Shown in pieces: positions 30,076 to 38,909 of a stretch of DNA of 64,000 bases. Location of the stretch: positions 124,001 through 188,000 of the forward strand of contig NZ_VWOX01000003.1 in the NCBI RefSeq assembly GCF_008629675.1, read 5' to 3'. A program made the position numbers and the translations under genes. The stretch is from Roseiconus nitratireducens (GTDB lineage: Bacteria > Planctomycetota > Planctomycetia > Pirellulales > Pirellulaceae). Under the pieces are notes generated by a model that had not been told where the DNA came from, did no database searches, and saw nothing but the letters and a program-made list of their open reading frames with translations. Position 1 is the first letter of the stretch, and every line of letters starts with the position of its first letter.

Positions 30076-31442
30076 GCCGACTCCACCGTCTGCGTGGGGA
30101 CGTTCCGCCGAATCGGTAGGTACGTCGCATTGGCCGGCAGCGACCGCGCCAATTCCTCCCGCTGGGGATCGTCCAAAGGCACCAATGACAGGATCAGCAC
30201 CGGCGTCGAACGGCTGTTGCCGATGATTTCGATCAGCCGCTCCTGGGCCACGTCCGACGAAACCGGCTTGGCCGAAGCCAAACGGACCAGCATCGGTTCG
30301 TACCCCTCGTTGTGGACGACCCCGCCGGTCGCTGCCGAATCGGCGATCGAGTCACTGGTCAGCAGCATCCGCAATTGCACCCTGCGTTTGGAAATGTCAA
30401 CCACGGCGGTGGCAGCGATCGACATTAAGCGCTCGAATTCCCACTCTTGCTCTGTTTGGCTAGCCGCCCCGCCACGCAACCAGCCACCACCGCCCTGGTC
30501 GGCGTCAATCTCGGGGACGGAGGTGTCAACCACCAGCGTCACCGCCTGGATCGATGGCGACTGATACTCCCGCACGATCGGTCTTCCCAAACGCGCCCAG
30601 GAGGCAAAGTCCCAGCGACGCACCGGCATCCCGACTTCGTACTCTCGATTGCCGACGTACTCCACCGGAGCGCCGGCGACCAACTGCTGCGCCCAGTCGC
30701 CGATCGCGGCCAGCATCAGCCGAGCGGTCGGATCGTCGTCGGCGCCCAACGGTGCGGGCGTGATCGCAATGGTGGTATCCGACGGAATCGGTCGACGGTA
30801 GTGAAACAAGAAGAACGGAAAAGTCGACGCCACTTGAAATGCCGGCAGCGTGCGGACGCCCCGTTTTTGAAAACACATCGCGCCGTGCCACTGAACCTGG
30901 TCGCCGGGGCGGACGATGGGAATCGACAGCGGGGAGGACGCGTCCCAGTCGTCCTCGGTCCACCGCGGGTAAATGTCGCGGACGCCTTCGCGGTGCCAGC
31001 CGACCCGGAGCTCGAGCGCCGGGACGCGTCGCAAATTCTCCAAGCGTGCCGTGACGCCGAACGGTTCCCCGGCCACCGCGGAACGCGGCAAGGAGAGACT
31101 GAGTTTCATGCGGGGCTGCATCAATCGGTTCAACCCCCAACCGCCAAGCAGTAGCGCGGCACAGCCGCCCATCATCCCGCTCCAGGGAAATCCCCAAATC
31201 ACGTTCAGCGTCATGAACGAGGTCAGCAGAATGACGACCGATGCCACCGTCATGCTACGACGCATCGACAGGTAGCCGCGAATCGGTGCCGCCAGAATCC
31301 GCAGCGTCCAACGCCCCAATTGACGCACCGGCCAAGTCATTCGCCCCCACCAGGTGGCCGGGGGCCGCGGCGACTTCGACGACGCTTCGGGGACGGAGGT
31401 GACGTCGTCGAACGCCATCCGGCTGGCCAGATCAAGGCTCAC
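30072..31442 (-). CDS. DUF58 domain protein
   Basis: 456 residues from a GTG that overlaps the moxR stop (GTGA). Two adjacent membrane helices lie around residues 60-105 (MTVASVVILLTSFMTLNVIW, then GMMGGCAALLLGG). The DUF58 signature VRRWDFASWARLGRPIVREY sits near the middle, followed by a vWA-like half with VDTSVPEID. DUF58 proteins work with MoxR ATPases, possibly in assembly or activation of envelope complexes. It is the middle gene of a MoxR-DUF58-TgpA operon. Confidence 0.9.
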   Translation of the reverse strand: MSLDLASRMAFDDVTSVPEASSKSPRPPATWWGRMTWPVRQLGRWTLRILAAPIRGYLSMRRSMTVASVVILLTSFMTLNVIWGFPWSGMMGGCAALLLGGWGLNRLMQPRMKLSLSLPRSAVAGEPFGVTARLENLRRVPALELRVGWHREGVRDIYPRWTEDDWDASSPLSIPIVRPGDQVQWHGAMCFQKRGVRTLPAFQVASTFPFFLFHYRRPIPSDTTIAITPAPLGADDDPTARLMLAAIGDWAQQLVAGAPVEYVGNREYEVGMPVRRWDFASWARLGRPIVREYQSPSIQAVTLVVDTSVPEIDADQGGGGWLRGGAASQTEQEWEFERLMSIAATAVVDISKRRVQLRMLLTSDSIADSAATGGVVHNEGYEPMLVRLASAKPVSSDVAQERLIEIIGNSRSTPVLILSLVPLDDPQREELARSLPANATYLPIRRNVPTQTVESA

Positions 31443-32515
31443 ACCACCACCTCGGTTTGCCGCACCAGGTCATGAATGATCGTGGCCGCCTCTCCCCAGC
31501 TGCTGGACATGGACCGAGTCGACACGCGGTGCGCCAGAACCGGTATCGCCACTTCCTGGACGTCGTCCGGTAACACGTAGTCGCGTTTGGCCAAGACGGC
31601 TCGGGCCTGAGCGGCGCGAAGCAACATCTTGGATCCCCGGGGACTGCAGCCGATTCGCAGACGACTGTCCTGACGCGTGGCGGCAACCAATGCGACCAGG
31701 TAGCGGATCACCTTGCGATCGACGGTGACCTCACGGACAAGACTTTGCAACATGGCCAACTCGTCCCGGTGCATCAGCGGTGTCAACGTCGCCGACGGAT
31801 CACGGGCGGCCTGATCCATCAACAAATCAATCTCGCTTTCGGCGTCCGGGTAATCCATCGACAGGCGGAACAGGAACCGGTCCAACTGCGACTCCGGCAA
31901 AGGATAGGTCCCCTCAAAACCGCTCGGGTTCTGCGTCGCTATCACAATGAACGGTTTCTGCAGCGCGTAGCGTTTGGTGTCGATCGTCACCTGTGATTCG
32001 GCCATCGCCTCCAACAACGCACTTTGCGTCCTTGGCGACGCTCGGTTGATTTCGTCGGCGATCAGCAGGTTGCAGAAAATCGGCCCACGCCGAAATTGAA
32101 ACTCTCCGGTCGCGGGTTGGAAAATCGCACTGCCCAGGATGTCCGACGGCAGCAGGTCGGGCGTGCACTGGATGCGTTGAAAATCCAGATCGATCAGCGC
32201 GGCAATTGATTTTGCCAGCGTCGTTTTCCCGACCCCCGGAACGTCCTCCAACAGCACCGACCCTTCGGCCAGGATGGACGTCAGCACGGCGTCGATGACG
32301 TCGGGTTTGCCCCGAATCACCCCCTGCAGGGCCTCACGGACATTCTCGATTTTGTCCAGCAGGACGGACGAATTCTGCGTCGGATGCCCGTCTCCTGCGG
32401 GCAGGCTGCCCGAGCCATTTTCGGGCGGCGTGCCGGAGGCCTGAGAATCGTCGGAGTCGGAAAGGGAAACCTGGCTCGCGCCGGAAGGTCGGCCATCGTC
32501 TTCGCGGGTGTGCAT
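31439..32515 (-). CDS. MoxR family AAA ATPase
   Basis: 358 residues. After a Ser/Gly-rich N-terminus of about 50 residues comes the AAA module: Walker A DVPGVGKTTLAKS, Walker B with LLIADEINRASPRTQSALLE, and the sensor/arginine-finger region SPRGSKMLLRAAQARAV. MoxR ATPases are chaperone-like and usually act with vWA/DUF58 proteins. It is the first gene of the operon on the minus strand, with a 535-base gap upstream that should hold the promoter. Confidence 0.92.
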   Translation of the reverse strand: MHTREDDGRPSGASQVSLSDSDDSQASGTPPENGSGSLPAGDGHPTQNSSVLLDKIENVREALQGVIRGKPDVIDAVLTSILAEGSVLLEDVPGVGKTTLAKSIAALIDLDFQRIQCTPDLLPSDILGSAIFQPATGEFQFRRGPIFCNLLIADEINRASPRTQSALLEAMAESQVTIDTKRYALQKPFIVIATQNPSGFEGTYPLPESQLDRFLFRLSMDYPDAESEIDLLMDQAARDPSATLTPLMHRDELAMLQSLVREVTVDRKVIRYLVALVAATRQDSRLRIGCSPRGSKMLLRAAQARAVLAKRDYVLPDDVQEVAIPVLAHRVSTRSMSSSWGEAATIIHDLVRQTEVVV

Positions 32516-32788
32516 GCGGTACTTTCGGCGGTCGCCGCGGGATTCCTGGAGTCGAAAAGCAACAAACGGGTGGCGGAAAACGCGCCGGTGAAGGGTACCG
32601 CCCGATCAAGATCGCCGAAACGGCGTCCCCCCGAGGCGGATTCCCTCGGTGCCAATGTACCAAATCTGCATCCCGTGAGAGATTCCACCAGGTTGTCGCA
32701 GGGATGGACTTCGGCGCACGCCTTGAGACTCTCGCTGGCGTTCGACCCTCCCTGCAAAGCAGGCTGAAACTCAATGGCACCAGCTCGA

Positions 32789-32801
32789 GTCGCGAAGCGA
32801 C
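32789..32801. repeat. Short palindrome gtcgc-gaa-gcgac
   Basis: A perfect 5-bp inverted repeat around gaa. It lies 12 bases before a larger palindrome and matches the style of gccgc-gaa-gcggc at 32866-32878. Confidence 0.55.
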
Positions 32802-32813
32802 GGCAGCCCCCTG

Positions 32814-32833
32814 CCGTCGGCGCAAGCCGACGG
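32814..32833. repeat. Dispersed palindrome ccgtcggc-gcaa-gccgacgg
   Basis: A perfect 8-bp stem with a 4-base loop. The identical stem with loop tcaa recurs at 50406-50425, some 17.6 kb away in another intergenic region, so this is a dispersed element rather than a local terminator. Confidence 0.75.
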
Positions 32834-32865
32834 ATACCGACTCCGCATCCCACCAGCCGCGAAGC

Positions 32866-32878
32866 GGCGACAGCAACG
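32866..32878. repeat. Short palindrome gccgc-gaa-gcggc
   Basis: A perfect 5-bp inverted repeat around gaa, 77 bases from its relative at 32789-32801. Confidence 0.55.
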
Positions 32879-33050
32879 CCGCCTCAGCGAAAAAAGCGAC
32901 AATCTTCCCCCCGATCGTTCGCCCCTCCTTGGAAAGCAGGGTTAAAAGAACGGCAGGACCTTCTCGCGGGGAGGCACAACTGAAAAACGCAAGCCGCATT
33001 CCTCGCTCAGGAGAACGCAGCAACCGCAAAGGAACGCGGTCTCACCAAGC

Positions 33051-33389
33051 TCAATATCGTGGGACCGTTGGATCGATTTCCTGGCTCCACACGTCAATCC
33101 CGCCGTCCATGTTCTGCGTTTTCTCGAAGCCGTGAGCGCGAAGCGCCTGCGTGACCTGCAGACTCCGTCCGCCGTGGTGGCAGTGCACGACGATCCGGTC
33201 ATCCCGATAGGATTGCAACTCGTCGATCCGGTCCCTCAGTTCTCCCATCGGAATCAGGACGCTTCCATCGATCCGAGCCGTCGCGTATTCATCGGGCTGG
33301 CGAACATCAAGCAACAAGAAACGTTCACCGGAATCCTGCAGTGATTTCACCGTTTGCACATCGATTTCGATCGGAAAGGTGTCGTTCAT
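33051..33389 (-). CDS. Single-domain rhodanese-like protein
   Basis: 112 residues, cytosolic. It has the family start FLLLDVRQPDEYATARIDGS, the substrate-loop Cys in HCHHGGRSLQVTQAL (pattern CxxGxR) and the C-terminal GGIDVWSQEID. Rhodaneses move sulfane sulfur or reduce related substrates; the acceptor here is unknown. It stands just downstream of hisG on the same strand with a 117-base gap, so co-transcription is possible but not shown. Confidence 0.92.
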   Translation of the reverse strand: MNDTFPIEIDVQTVKSLQDSGERFLLLDVRQPDEYATARIDGSVLIPMGELRDRIDELQSYRDDRIVVHCHHGGRSLQVTQALRAHGFEKTQNMDGGIDVWSQEIDPTVPRY

Positions 33390-33506
33390 CGGGTCAAGTC
33401 ACTCAGGGGTGATAACAAACATCGCCCGCGAGGCTTCGGCGGTCGCGGGCCGACCACCGGTCAGGTCGATTCGAGCTGACCGCGGGCCGAATGATTCTGC
33501 GGCAAT

Positions 33507-34370
33507 TCAAAGTCGGCAGTTGGAAATGGTCGTTTGGAAGATCGCCGAAGCGCCTAGCCGCTCCAGTTTTTCCATCACATCGATCACTTCGGCACTCCGC
33601 ACCATCACGCGGACGCTCCGCCAATCTTGATCTTCCAGGGTGCCGATCGTCGGTGAGTCGAATCCGGGAGTGATCGATTCCGCCTCGGCCAACTTGGTCG
33701 CAGGGATGTTGTATTCCAGCAGGGAATAGTCGCGGGCGATGACCACGCCCTCCAAACGCCGCACCACTCGGTCAGCCATTTCGGGATCGCGGCACCGTTT
33801 GTTCTGGATCAGAACCGTCTCGTAGGAACCGATCTCTTCCAGGATCCGCAGCCGGTTGGCCGCCAACGTGCTGCCCGTCTCCACCAGATCGACGATCGCA
33901 TCGGCGACGCCCAACTGGATCATGACTTCGACGCTTCCCGACAGCGAAACCAGATGCGCCAGCGCGTTGTGCTGCCCCAAGTAGGCCTTGGTGATGTTGG
34001 GAAAGCTGGTTGCGATTCGCTGTCCGTCCAGCTCATTGGCACTCTTGATGTCGCTGTCCTCCGGGATGCAAATCGCCAATCGGCAGCGTCCCACGCCCAG
34101 CCGCATCCGCGTCGTGACTTCGGCGTTGGCTTCCTCCGCCAGATCACTGCCGGTAAAGCCCATGTCGATTGCCCCTTCGGCAACCAGCGTCGGAATGTCG
34201 TCGGTCCGCAAAAAGACCAGGTCGATCGGCATGCCTTTGACTTTGGCAAACAGGCCGCGATTCTGGCGGCGAAAATTCAGTCCCGCCTGCAGCAGCAATT
34301 CGCCAGAAACCTCGCTCAAACGTCCCTTGCTGGGAAGACCGATTCGCAGATTGTCACTCAAGATGCCCAT
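33507..34370 (-). CDS. hisG: ATP phosphoribosyltransferase (long form)
   Basis: 287 residues. It catalyses the first step of histidine synthesis, joining ATP and PRPP. The catalytic domains show LRIGLPSKGRL, the dinucleotide-like GAIDMGFTGSDLAEE and the PRPP-loop region DAIVDLVETGSTLAANRL. The last 75 or so residues form the regulatory ACT-like domain that gives histidine feedback inhibition in long-form HisG, so no HisZ is needed. It lies 25 bases downstream of hisE and is surely co-transcribed with it. Confidence 0.95.
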   Translation of the reverse strand: MGILSDNLRIGLPSKGRLSEVSGELLLQAGLNFRRQNRGLFAKVKGMPIDLVFLRTDDIPTLVAEGAIDMGFTGSDLAEEANAEVTTRMRLGVGRCRLAICIPEDSDIKSANELDGQRIATSFPNITKAYLGQHNALAHLVSLSGSVEVMIQLGVADAIVDLVETGSTLAANRLRILEEIGSYETVLIQNKRCRDPEMADRVVRRLEGVVIARDYSLLEYNIPATKLAEAESITPGFDSPTIGTLEDQDWRSVRVMVRSAEVIDVMEKLERLGASAIFQTTISNCRL

Positions 34371-34395
34371 CGATGCAGGACTCAGGTTGAATTGG

Positions 34396-34743
34396 TTATT
34401 GGGATTCAGGAAGGTTGCGGCTCGCTTTCTCCACCAGCCCGGACGTCCCTTCCCGGCGAGCCAACTCGTCCGCGACTTCGTTGATGTCCACGCCGCGATA
34501 CGCCAACAACACCAGCGTGTGATAAATCAAGTCTCCGGCCTCGTAGATGAAATGCTCACGTCCGGCGTCACCGGGTTCGTCGGCCGCCTCAATCAGCTCG
34601 CGAGCTTCCTCCAAGATTTTCCGGCCGATCTTTTCCGTGCCACCGTCCATCAGCTTGGTCGTGTAGGAGCCGGCCGGTCTTGTTTCGGCACGTTCGGCCA
34701 ACGTTTGCATCAAGCGCCGAATCGGTTGCAGCGGTTCAGACAT
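34396..34743 (-). CDS. hisE: Phosphoribosyl-ATP pyrophosphatase
   Basis: 115 residues from ATG 34743 (MSEPLQPIRRLMQTLAERAE). The frame is open upstream to 35001, but that part is not protein-like. The enzyme hydrolyses phosphoribosyl-ATP to phosphoribosyl-AMP, the second step of histidine synthesis. Family motifs: SYTTKLMDGGTEKIGRKILE, EEARELIEAA and EAGDLIYHTLVLLAYRGVD, which hold the metal-binding acidic residues. It is a stand-alone HisE, not fused to HisI. hisG follows after 25 bases. Confidence 0.95.
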   Translation of the reverse strand: MSEPLQPIRRLMQTLAERAETRPAGSYTTKLMDGGTEKIGRKILEEARELIEAADEPGDAGREHFIYEAGDLIYHTLVLLAYRGVDINEVADELARREGTSGLVEKASRNLPESQ

Positions 34744-35350
34744 CGGTTTCGTCGGTTGGTGAACGCCAAAGACGTCCGGTTGCGGGAGGGGTGGCAATGA
34801 CGCGGCACCGGTCACGTTCCGGCCGGCCCAGCGCTTTCGAACCCACGCGGGGACTCCGCCGCGTCGCGGCACAGCGTCGCCGACGGTGGCAGGATCGTAA
34901 ATCAGGTGAGGGAAATTGCCAACATGCGGCCCAATCGGGTCGTCGTTCACCACCGGCGAGGCGGCCCCCGCGAATGGCGCCCAACGCCCGACGCCCGACA
35001 ACCGGTGAACGGTGACCAGTGACTGCTGACCAACAACCCGAGGCCATCGTCGCGCGGCCGGTTCGCGGCACCGCCGGCTCGCTGGACAGATGCCCCCCCG
35101 CCACGTAGGCTTCCCAATTCCTCGTTTGAAAACGAATTGACGGAGGAGAAGTCGTCAAAAACTTCGGTTTTCGCTGCTTCCGACTCAGTCCGCCGTAAGC
35201 GCGGCAGCTTCCCGGCCGTTTTCAATCCGATGCCGCGCCCCAGCGAACTTTGATGCTTGCCAGCGGTCCTTGATTTGGCGACCGTAAACCGGTCGCGTTC
35301 AGTTTCTGCATGACGTTTCCTTCGATCCCTGCCCCCGCTTCCGCGCATCC
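34744..35350. other. Divergent region between hisE and hisH
   Basis: About 600 bases without a supportable gene; frames give Arg/Gly-rich translations. It holds a perfect hairpin gcgaccg-taaac-cggtcgc at 35278-35296, about 55 bases before the hisH ATG. Promoters for both his transcripts should lie here, but I see no clear -35/-10 pair or T-box. Confidence 0.4.
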
Positions 35351-35989
35351 ATGATCACCATCGTCGACTACCAAATGGGGAACCTCCGCAGCGTTCAAAA
35401 AGCGATCGAACATGTGGGGGGTGAAGCAAAAATCAGCTCCGATCCTCACGAAATCGCCACGGCGAGCCAATTGGTGCTGCCCGGTGTGGGAGCCTTCGGC
35501 GATGCCATGGCGGAGATCAACCGTCGCGACCTGGCCCAACCGATTCGCGACTTCGTCGACACCGGCCGGCCGTTCCTGGGGATCTGCTTGGGGCTGCAGT
35601 TGCTGTTCGAGCAGGGTTTTGAGCATGGCACCCACCGGGGCCTGGGAATTCTGCCCGGCGAGGTGGTCCGATTCGACCTGCCGGAATCGTTCAAGGTTCC
35701 GCACATGGGATGGAACACCGTCCACAAAACCGCTCCCTCGGCGATTCTGGATCAGATCGCCGATGACACGCACTTTTACTTCGTGCACTCCTATTACGTG
35801 CGCCCGGCCGATCCTTCGCTGACGTCGCTGACGTGCAATTACGGCCACGATTTCTGTGCGATGGTCACCCGGGATCAGCTGTTCGCGACGCAATTCCACC
35901 CCGAAAAAAGCCAAGCCAACGGGTTGAACCTGCTGCGAGCTTTCAACAACCTGGCCTCCGCGACCGAATCGCAATCCCATTCCAGCTGA
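35351..35989 (+). CDS. hisH: Imidazole glycerol phosphate synthase subunit HisH
   Basis: 212 residues. It is the class I glutamine amidotransferase that feeds ammonia to HisF. The nucleophile lies in FLGICLGLQLLFEQ and the catalytic His/Glu in FHPEKSQANGLNL; the N-terminal ITIVDYQMGNLRSVQKA is typical. The ATG directly follows a long gap. hisF is not in the window. It is divergent from hisE/hisG. Confidence 0.95.
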   Translation: MITIVDYQMGNLRSVQKAIEHVGGEAKISSDPHEIATASQLVLPGVGAFGDAMAEINRRDLAQPIRDFVDTGRPFLGICLGLQLLFEQGFEHGTHRGLGILPGEVVRFDLPESFKVPHMGWNTVHKTAPSAILDQIADDTHFYFVHSYYVRPADPSLTSLTCNYGHDFCAMVTRDQLFATQFHPEKSQANGLNLLRAFNNLASATESQSHSS

Positions 35990-36012
35990 CCCAGTCCAGC
36001 TCAGAGGTTTCG

Positions 36013-36050
36013 CTTGATCGGGCCCAGTGAACTTGATCGGTCCCAGTGAA
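36013..36050. repeat. Two tandem 19-base copies
   Basis: The unit cttgatcggkcccagtgaa occurs twice back to back with one mismatch (g/t). It lies between the hisH stop and the next gene. It looks like a recent tandem duplication; no function is visible. Confidence 0.8.
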
Positions 36051-36080
36051 GTGATGTCCTGAACGGAAACCCGCTGCAGG

Positions 36081-36710
36081 ATGATCAATGCGAGGGCTTC
36101 CTCCGTCGGGCGGCGGCAGCGACGGGGTGACAAACGCTCTCCGGCAGAGCTAGCATCTGTGCGGAGAGCGTCTTCAACGCCGATCCGCTTCCCTAGGTTG
36201 TGTCGTCCCCTCCTCGCCCTATTCGTCGCCGTGCCCGAAGCAAATTCACCCGCCCCTTTGCTGCTGACGCATCCACGCGAGGGCGACACGGTGTCGTTCG
36301 TCTGGCACGGCGACCGATTCGTTCACACGGTCCGTTTGGGCAGCTTCTCGGTCGCGAGCGAGTCGGCAGACTCCGATCCAACCTGGCCCACGTCGCCGCC
36401 GATCCAACAACTGTCGATCGAAACGCTCGGGGGACACCCGGTGGCGCTGGGGGTGGGTGGCGCGGGGCAAAGCCATTGGAGTCTGAGCGTCGAACCGACG
36501 ACCGACGGCTTTCTGTTCGACTGCGCCTGTCGCGTCAAACAGCAGCCGGGTTGGCTGGGCAGCAGCTACCCGACGCAACCTGGACTGTCGATTCTGGCAC
36601 ATGACGGATCGGTCATCCGGCAAGACGAAGCCGGTGTCCGAATCGAACCCTCGCCGGTGCTCTCCGATGCCGGCACCTATCGTTGGAAGTACGAAATCCG
36701 ACCGAGCTGA
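36081..36710 (+). CDS. Hypothetical protein
   Basis: 209 residues if ATG 36081 is used. The first 45 residues are Arg-rich and doubtful, so a start at GTG 36231 (160 residues) is also possible. The core is beta-rich with GDTVSFVWHGDRFVHTVRLG and ends in SDAGTYRWKYEIRPS, a sandwich-like look. No signal peptide, helix or catalytic motif is clear. I do not recognise a family. Codon use after 36231 is consistent with coding. Confidence 0.6.
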   Translation: MINARASSVGRRQRRGDKRSPAELASVRRASSTPIRFPRLCRPLLALFVAVPEANSPAPLLLTHPREGDTVSFVWHGDRFVHTVRLGSFSVASESADSDPTWPTSPPIQQLSIETLGGHPVALGVGGAGQSHWSLSVEPTTDGFLFDCACRVKQQPGWLGSSYPTQPGLSILAHDGSVIRQDEAGVRIEPSPVLSDAGTYRWKYEIRPS

Positions 36711-37021
36711 TCTACCGAGGCCCCGCGTTTTACCCAAACCACCCGTCCTAGCATTTTTTTTCGGCGGGGCACCGCGGACGTAAGCCATTGCCGGTCACAG
36801 ACTACTGGCGTGCCAATCCGAACGGCCGGCAAATTCTTTTTATCTCGCCTATCTTCCCCCTAGTCGAAGTCGACGCCATCGAGATGCTTTGCGGCCGATC
36901 GCTTTCGCCGCTGGCGTTGGGATCCCCTGGACCGGCCTGGTTTCGCGGTCGCGATCACGTCTGATCGCGCTGGGGTGTAGGGAGCAGCCGGTCGCCGATT
37001 TTCCCTGTATGGAGATACAAA
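36711..37021. other. Intergenic region
   Basis: About 310 bases. An eight-T run lies at about 36758-36765 but without a strong stem before it. No gene is supported. The last bases (atggagatacaaa) supply a ggag ribosome binding site for the next GTG. Confidence 0.4.
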
Positions 37022-37804
37022 GTGCGTTTGCTTGTGAAATTCGCGTTTGCGTGGTTGGCCGTCTGCACCGTTTCGTTGATGGCCTCGGACGTGGCAGCCC
37101 AATCGACACGCGTCGTCACGCCATCCCCGTCCACATTCCAAACCCAATCCAACGCGGCGATCGTCTCGTCGCCTTCCCGAATTGCTCAGCCGACCGTCAA
37201 CGGCTCTCCCGTGGTCAGTTCCCCGCAGCCCCAGTCACTGCAGACTCAGGGCACGCCGATCCAGTTGAACCCCGGTGAGAAGTTGATCTCATCCTCCGGA
37301 ACTCCGGTCGTCTCCTCCGGCACGATCGTCCAGGCAGCCCCGACCGCCAGCCCGCAGGGCGTGACCCGTTCCGGCACGGTCTGCCCGCAGTGCGGGCGCA
37401 TCCACGGCTCCGCCGGCGCCCCCACGGCCAGCAGTTCGGTCGCCCAAACGTCTTTCCAGACGACGGCCCCAAGCTCGACCAGCTCCGGCGTTCGCGGCGG
37501 TCTCCGCAACGTGCTCTCGGTGTTGAACAGCCAACGGGCTCGACAGGGGCTCCGCAGCCTGCGATATGACCCTACATTGCAAGCGGTCGCCGAACGCCGG
37601 GCGCAGAAAATGGCCAGCATGGGCCTGAAGAGCCATCCGCCGGGGTCATTCTCTCCCGGTCGGTATGAGGGCGTCGGCTGGTCCAGCTCATTTTCGCCCA
37701 ATGGAGTGCACGCGTGCTACACGAGCAATCCGAGCATGACGGTCGCGGGAGCGGCGGCGGTGACCGGACGCGACGGCGTCTACTTCGCGGTCGTGTATCG
37801 CTAG
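37022..37804 (+). CDS. Exported CAP/SCP-like protein
   Basis: 260 residues from GTG 37022, seven bases after ggag. The signal peptide is RLLVKFAFAWLAVCTVSLMA with a likely cut near DVAAQ. A Ser/Thr/Pro/Gln-rich segment and a small CPQCGRIHG motif precede a C-terminal CAP-like core: LNSQRARQGLRSLRYDPTLQ, then AERRAQKMASMGLKSH and EGVGWSS. The usual second half of CAP domains is shortened to ACYTSNPSMTVAGAAAVTG and a final strand YFAVVYR. The role is unknown; a surface location is likely. Confidence 0.75.
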   Translation: MRLLVKFAFAWLAVCTVSLMASDVAAQSTRVVTPSPSTFQTQSNAAIVSSPSRIAQPTVNGSPVVSSPQPQSLQTQGTPIQLNPGEKLISSSGTPVVSSGTIVQAAPTASPQGVTRSGTVCPQCGRIHGSAGAPTASSSVAQTSFQTTAPSSTSSGVRGGLRNVLSVLNSQRARQGLRSLRYDPTLQAVAERRAQKMASMGLKSHPPGSFSPGRYEGVGWSSSFSPNGVHACYTSNPSMTVAGAAAVTGRDGVYFAVVYR

Positions 37805-37857
37805 GTCACGCTGCTTCACCACCGGCCCGGCGGGTCCACCTGCCGGCTGGTGCTGCC

Positions 37858-38829
37858 GTGAAAGGTTTCTCCCGGCCAACCCTCGCTGGGTTGGCCCAGT
37901 TTGCCGTGGTGGTTTGGGCAACCACTGCAGCGGCGGCCCTGGGCCAAGACGCCGTCAGTCAAAGTGGCGCGGCGTCTCCGTCGCTGACTCCGCTCGTAAA
38001 TCAGGCCTTGCCAGGGGAGCAGTCCTTGCCGACAGCGCCGGCGATGCCCGGAGTCGCTGTCCCCACGCCTGACCAGGCACGGCAGAACGTGCAGCAGTTG
38101 CTGGACTTTGTGGCCCAGCGGCTGCCGCATCAGTACGACGGCGACAAGGATTGGGGAGACACCAAAAAGATTTGGGCGGGCGTTCGGATCCGACGCGACG
38201 GACTGAAGCTGTCCACCCATCGCCGTTGGCGTGAAGTTCGCCACGGCCTCCAGACACGCTATCAGATCCGTTTTCCGGGTCCGGCCGACTCCCCGGCTCC
38301 GCTGGCCTTCGATGTCCGCTCCGTCACGCCGGTGTTGCAATTGGCCCCCGAAATCGAGTCGCCGGCATCACCGTCGTCCTCCGCACCGAACCCGCCTTCC
38401 GGACCGATCACATCCGCGACGGGTTTGACGGGCTGGCTGATCGAATGCGAAGCGAAGACCCCGCTGGAATTCACCGCGCGGATCGAACGTTGGAATCTGG
38501 GAATCCAATGGTACAGCATCGAAGTCACCGGTGAGTTGACCGTCAGACTCCGCTTGCGAGCCAACCTCAGTTCCCACCTGGACTATTCGGAGATTCCTCC
38601 GGCGATCGTGCTCGATCCCGTCGTCGAACATGCATCGCTGCACCTGGACCGCTTCCGGGTCGACAGGGTCAGCAAGGTCGGCGGCGAAGTCGCCGAGCAA
38701 TGGGGCGAAATCGCCGAGACGGTCACCAAGGAGATCTTCCTGGAAGATTTCAACCGCAAGCTGCCGGCTAAATTGAACCGAACAATCGACAAGCACCGTG
38801 ACGACCTGCGTTGGTCATTCGGGCTGTGA
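37858..38829 (+). CDS. Exported protein of unknown function
   Basis: 323 residues from GTG 37858, chosen because it starts a signal-like segment (KGFSRPTLAGLAQFAVVVW, cut near AAALGQ). The frame is open further upstream inside the CAP-like gene, but that part is Arg/Gly-rich and not used. The mature part is soluble, with VRIRRDGLKLSTHRRWREVR, a Pro/Ser linker and a C-terminal helical half (TVTKEIFLEDFNRKLPAKLN). I do not recognise a family. It starts 53 bases after the previous stop, so the two may be co-transcribed. Confidence 0.72.
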   Translation: MKGFSRPTLAGLAQFAVVVWATTAAAALGQDAVSQSGAASPSLTPLVNQALPGEQSLPTAPAMPGVAVPTPDQARQNVQQLLDFVAQRLPHQYDGDKDWGDTKKIWAGVRIRRDGLKLSTHRRWREVRHGLQTRYQIRFPGPADSPAPLAFDVRSVTPVLQLAPEIESPASPSSSAPNPPSGPITSATGLTGWLIECEAKTPLEFTARIERWNLGIQWYSIEVTGELTVRLRLRANLSSHLDYSEIPPAIVLDPVVEHASLHLDRFRVDRVSKVGGEVAEQWGEIAETVTKEIFLEDFNRKLPAKLNRTIDKHRDDLRWSFGL

Positions 38830-38909
38830 CGCAGCCGAGCCGTGTTGCTCAGCTGCGTCTTGTGCCTCGCGCTCACGCATTCCAGGATGCGAGTCGACTC
38901 CGCTCCGGA

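Larger units (their letters stand above)
32516..33050. other. Intergenic region with palindromes
   Basis: No supportable gene is seen. The stretch holds three perfect short palindromes (listed separately) and two related copies of a cctcc-n6-aaagcagg motif (about 32745-32770 and 32922-32947). It also contains the promoter region of the MoxR operon, without a clear -35/-10 pair. Confidence 0.45.

Noticed and set aside
34744-35001. In-frame upstream extension of hisE
   Set aside because: Not protein-like and HisE is complete from ATG 34743.
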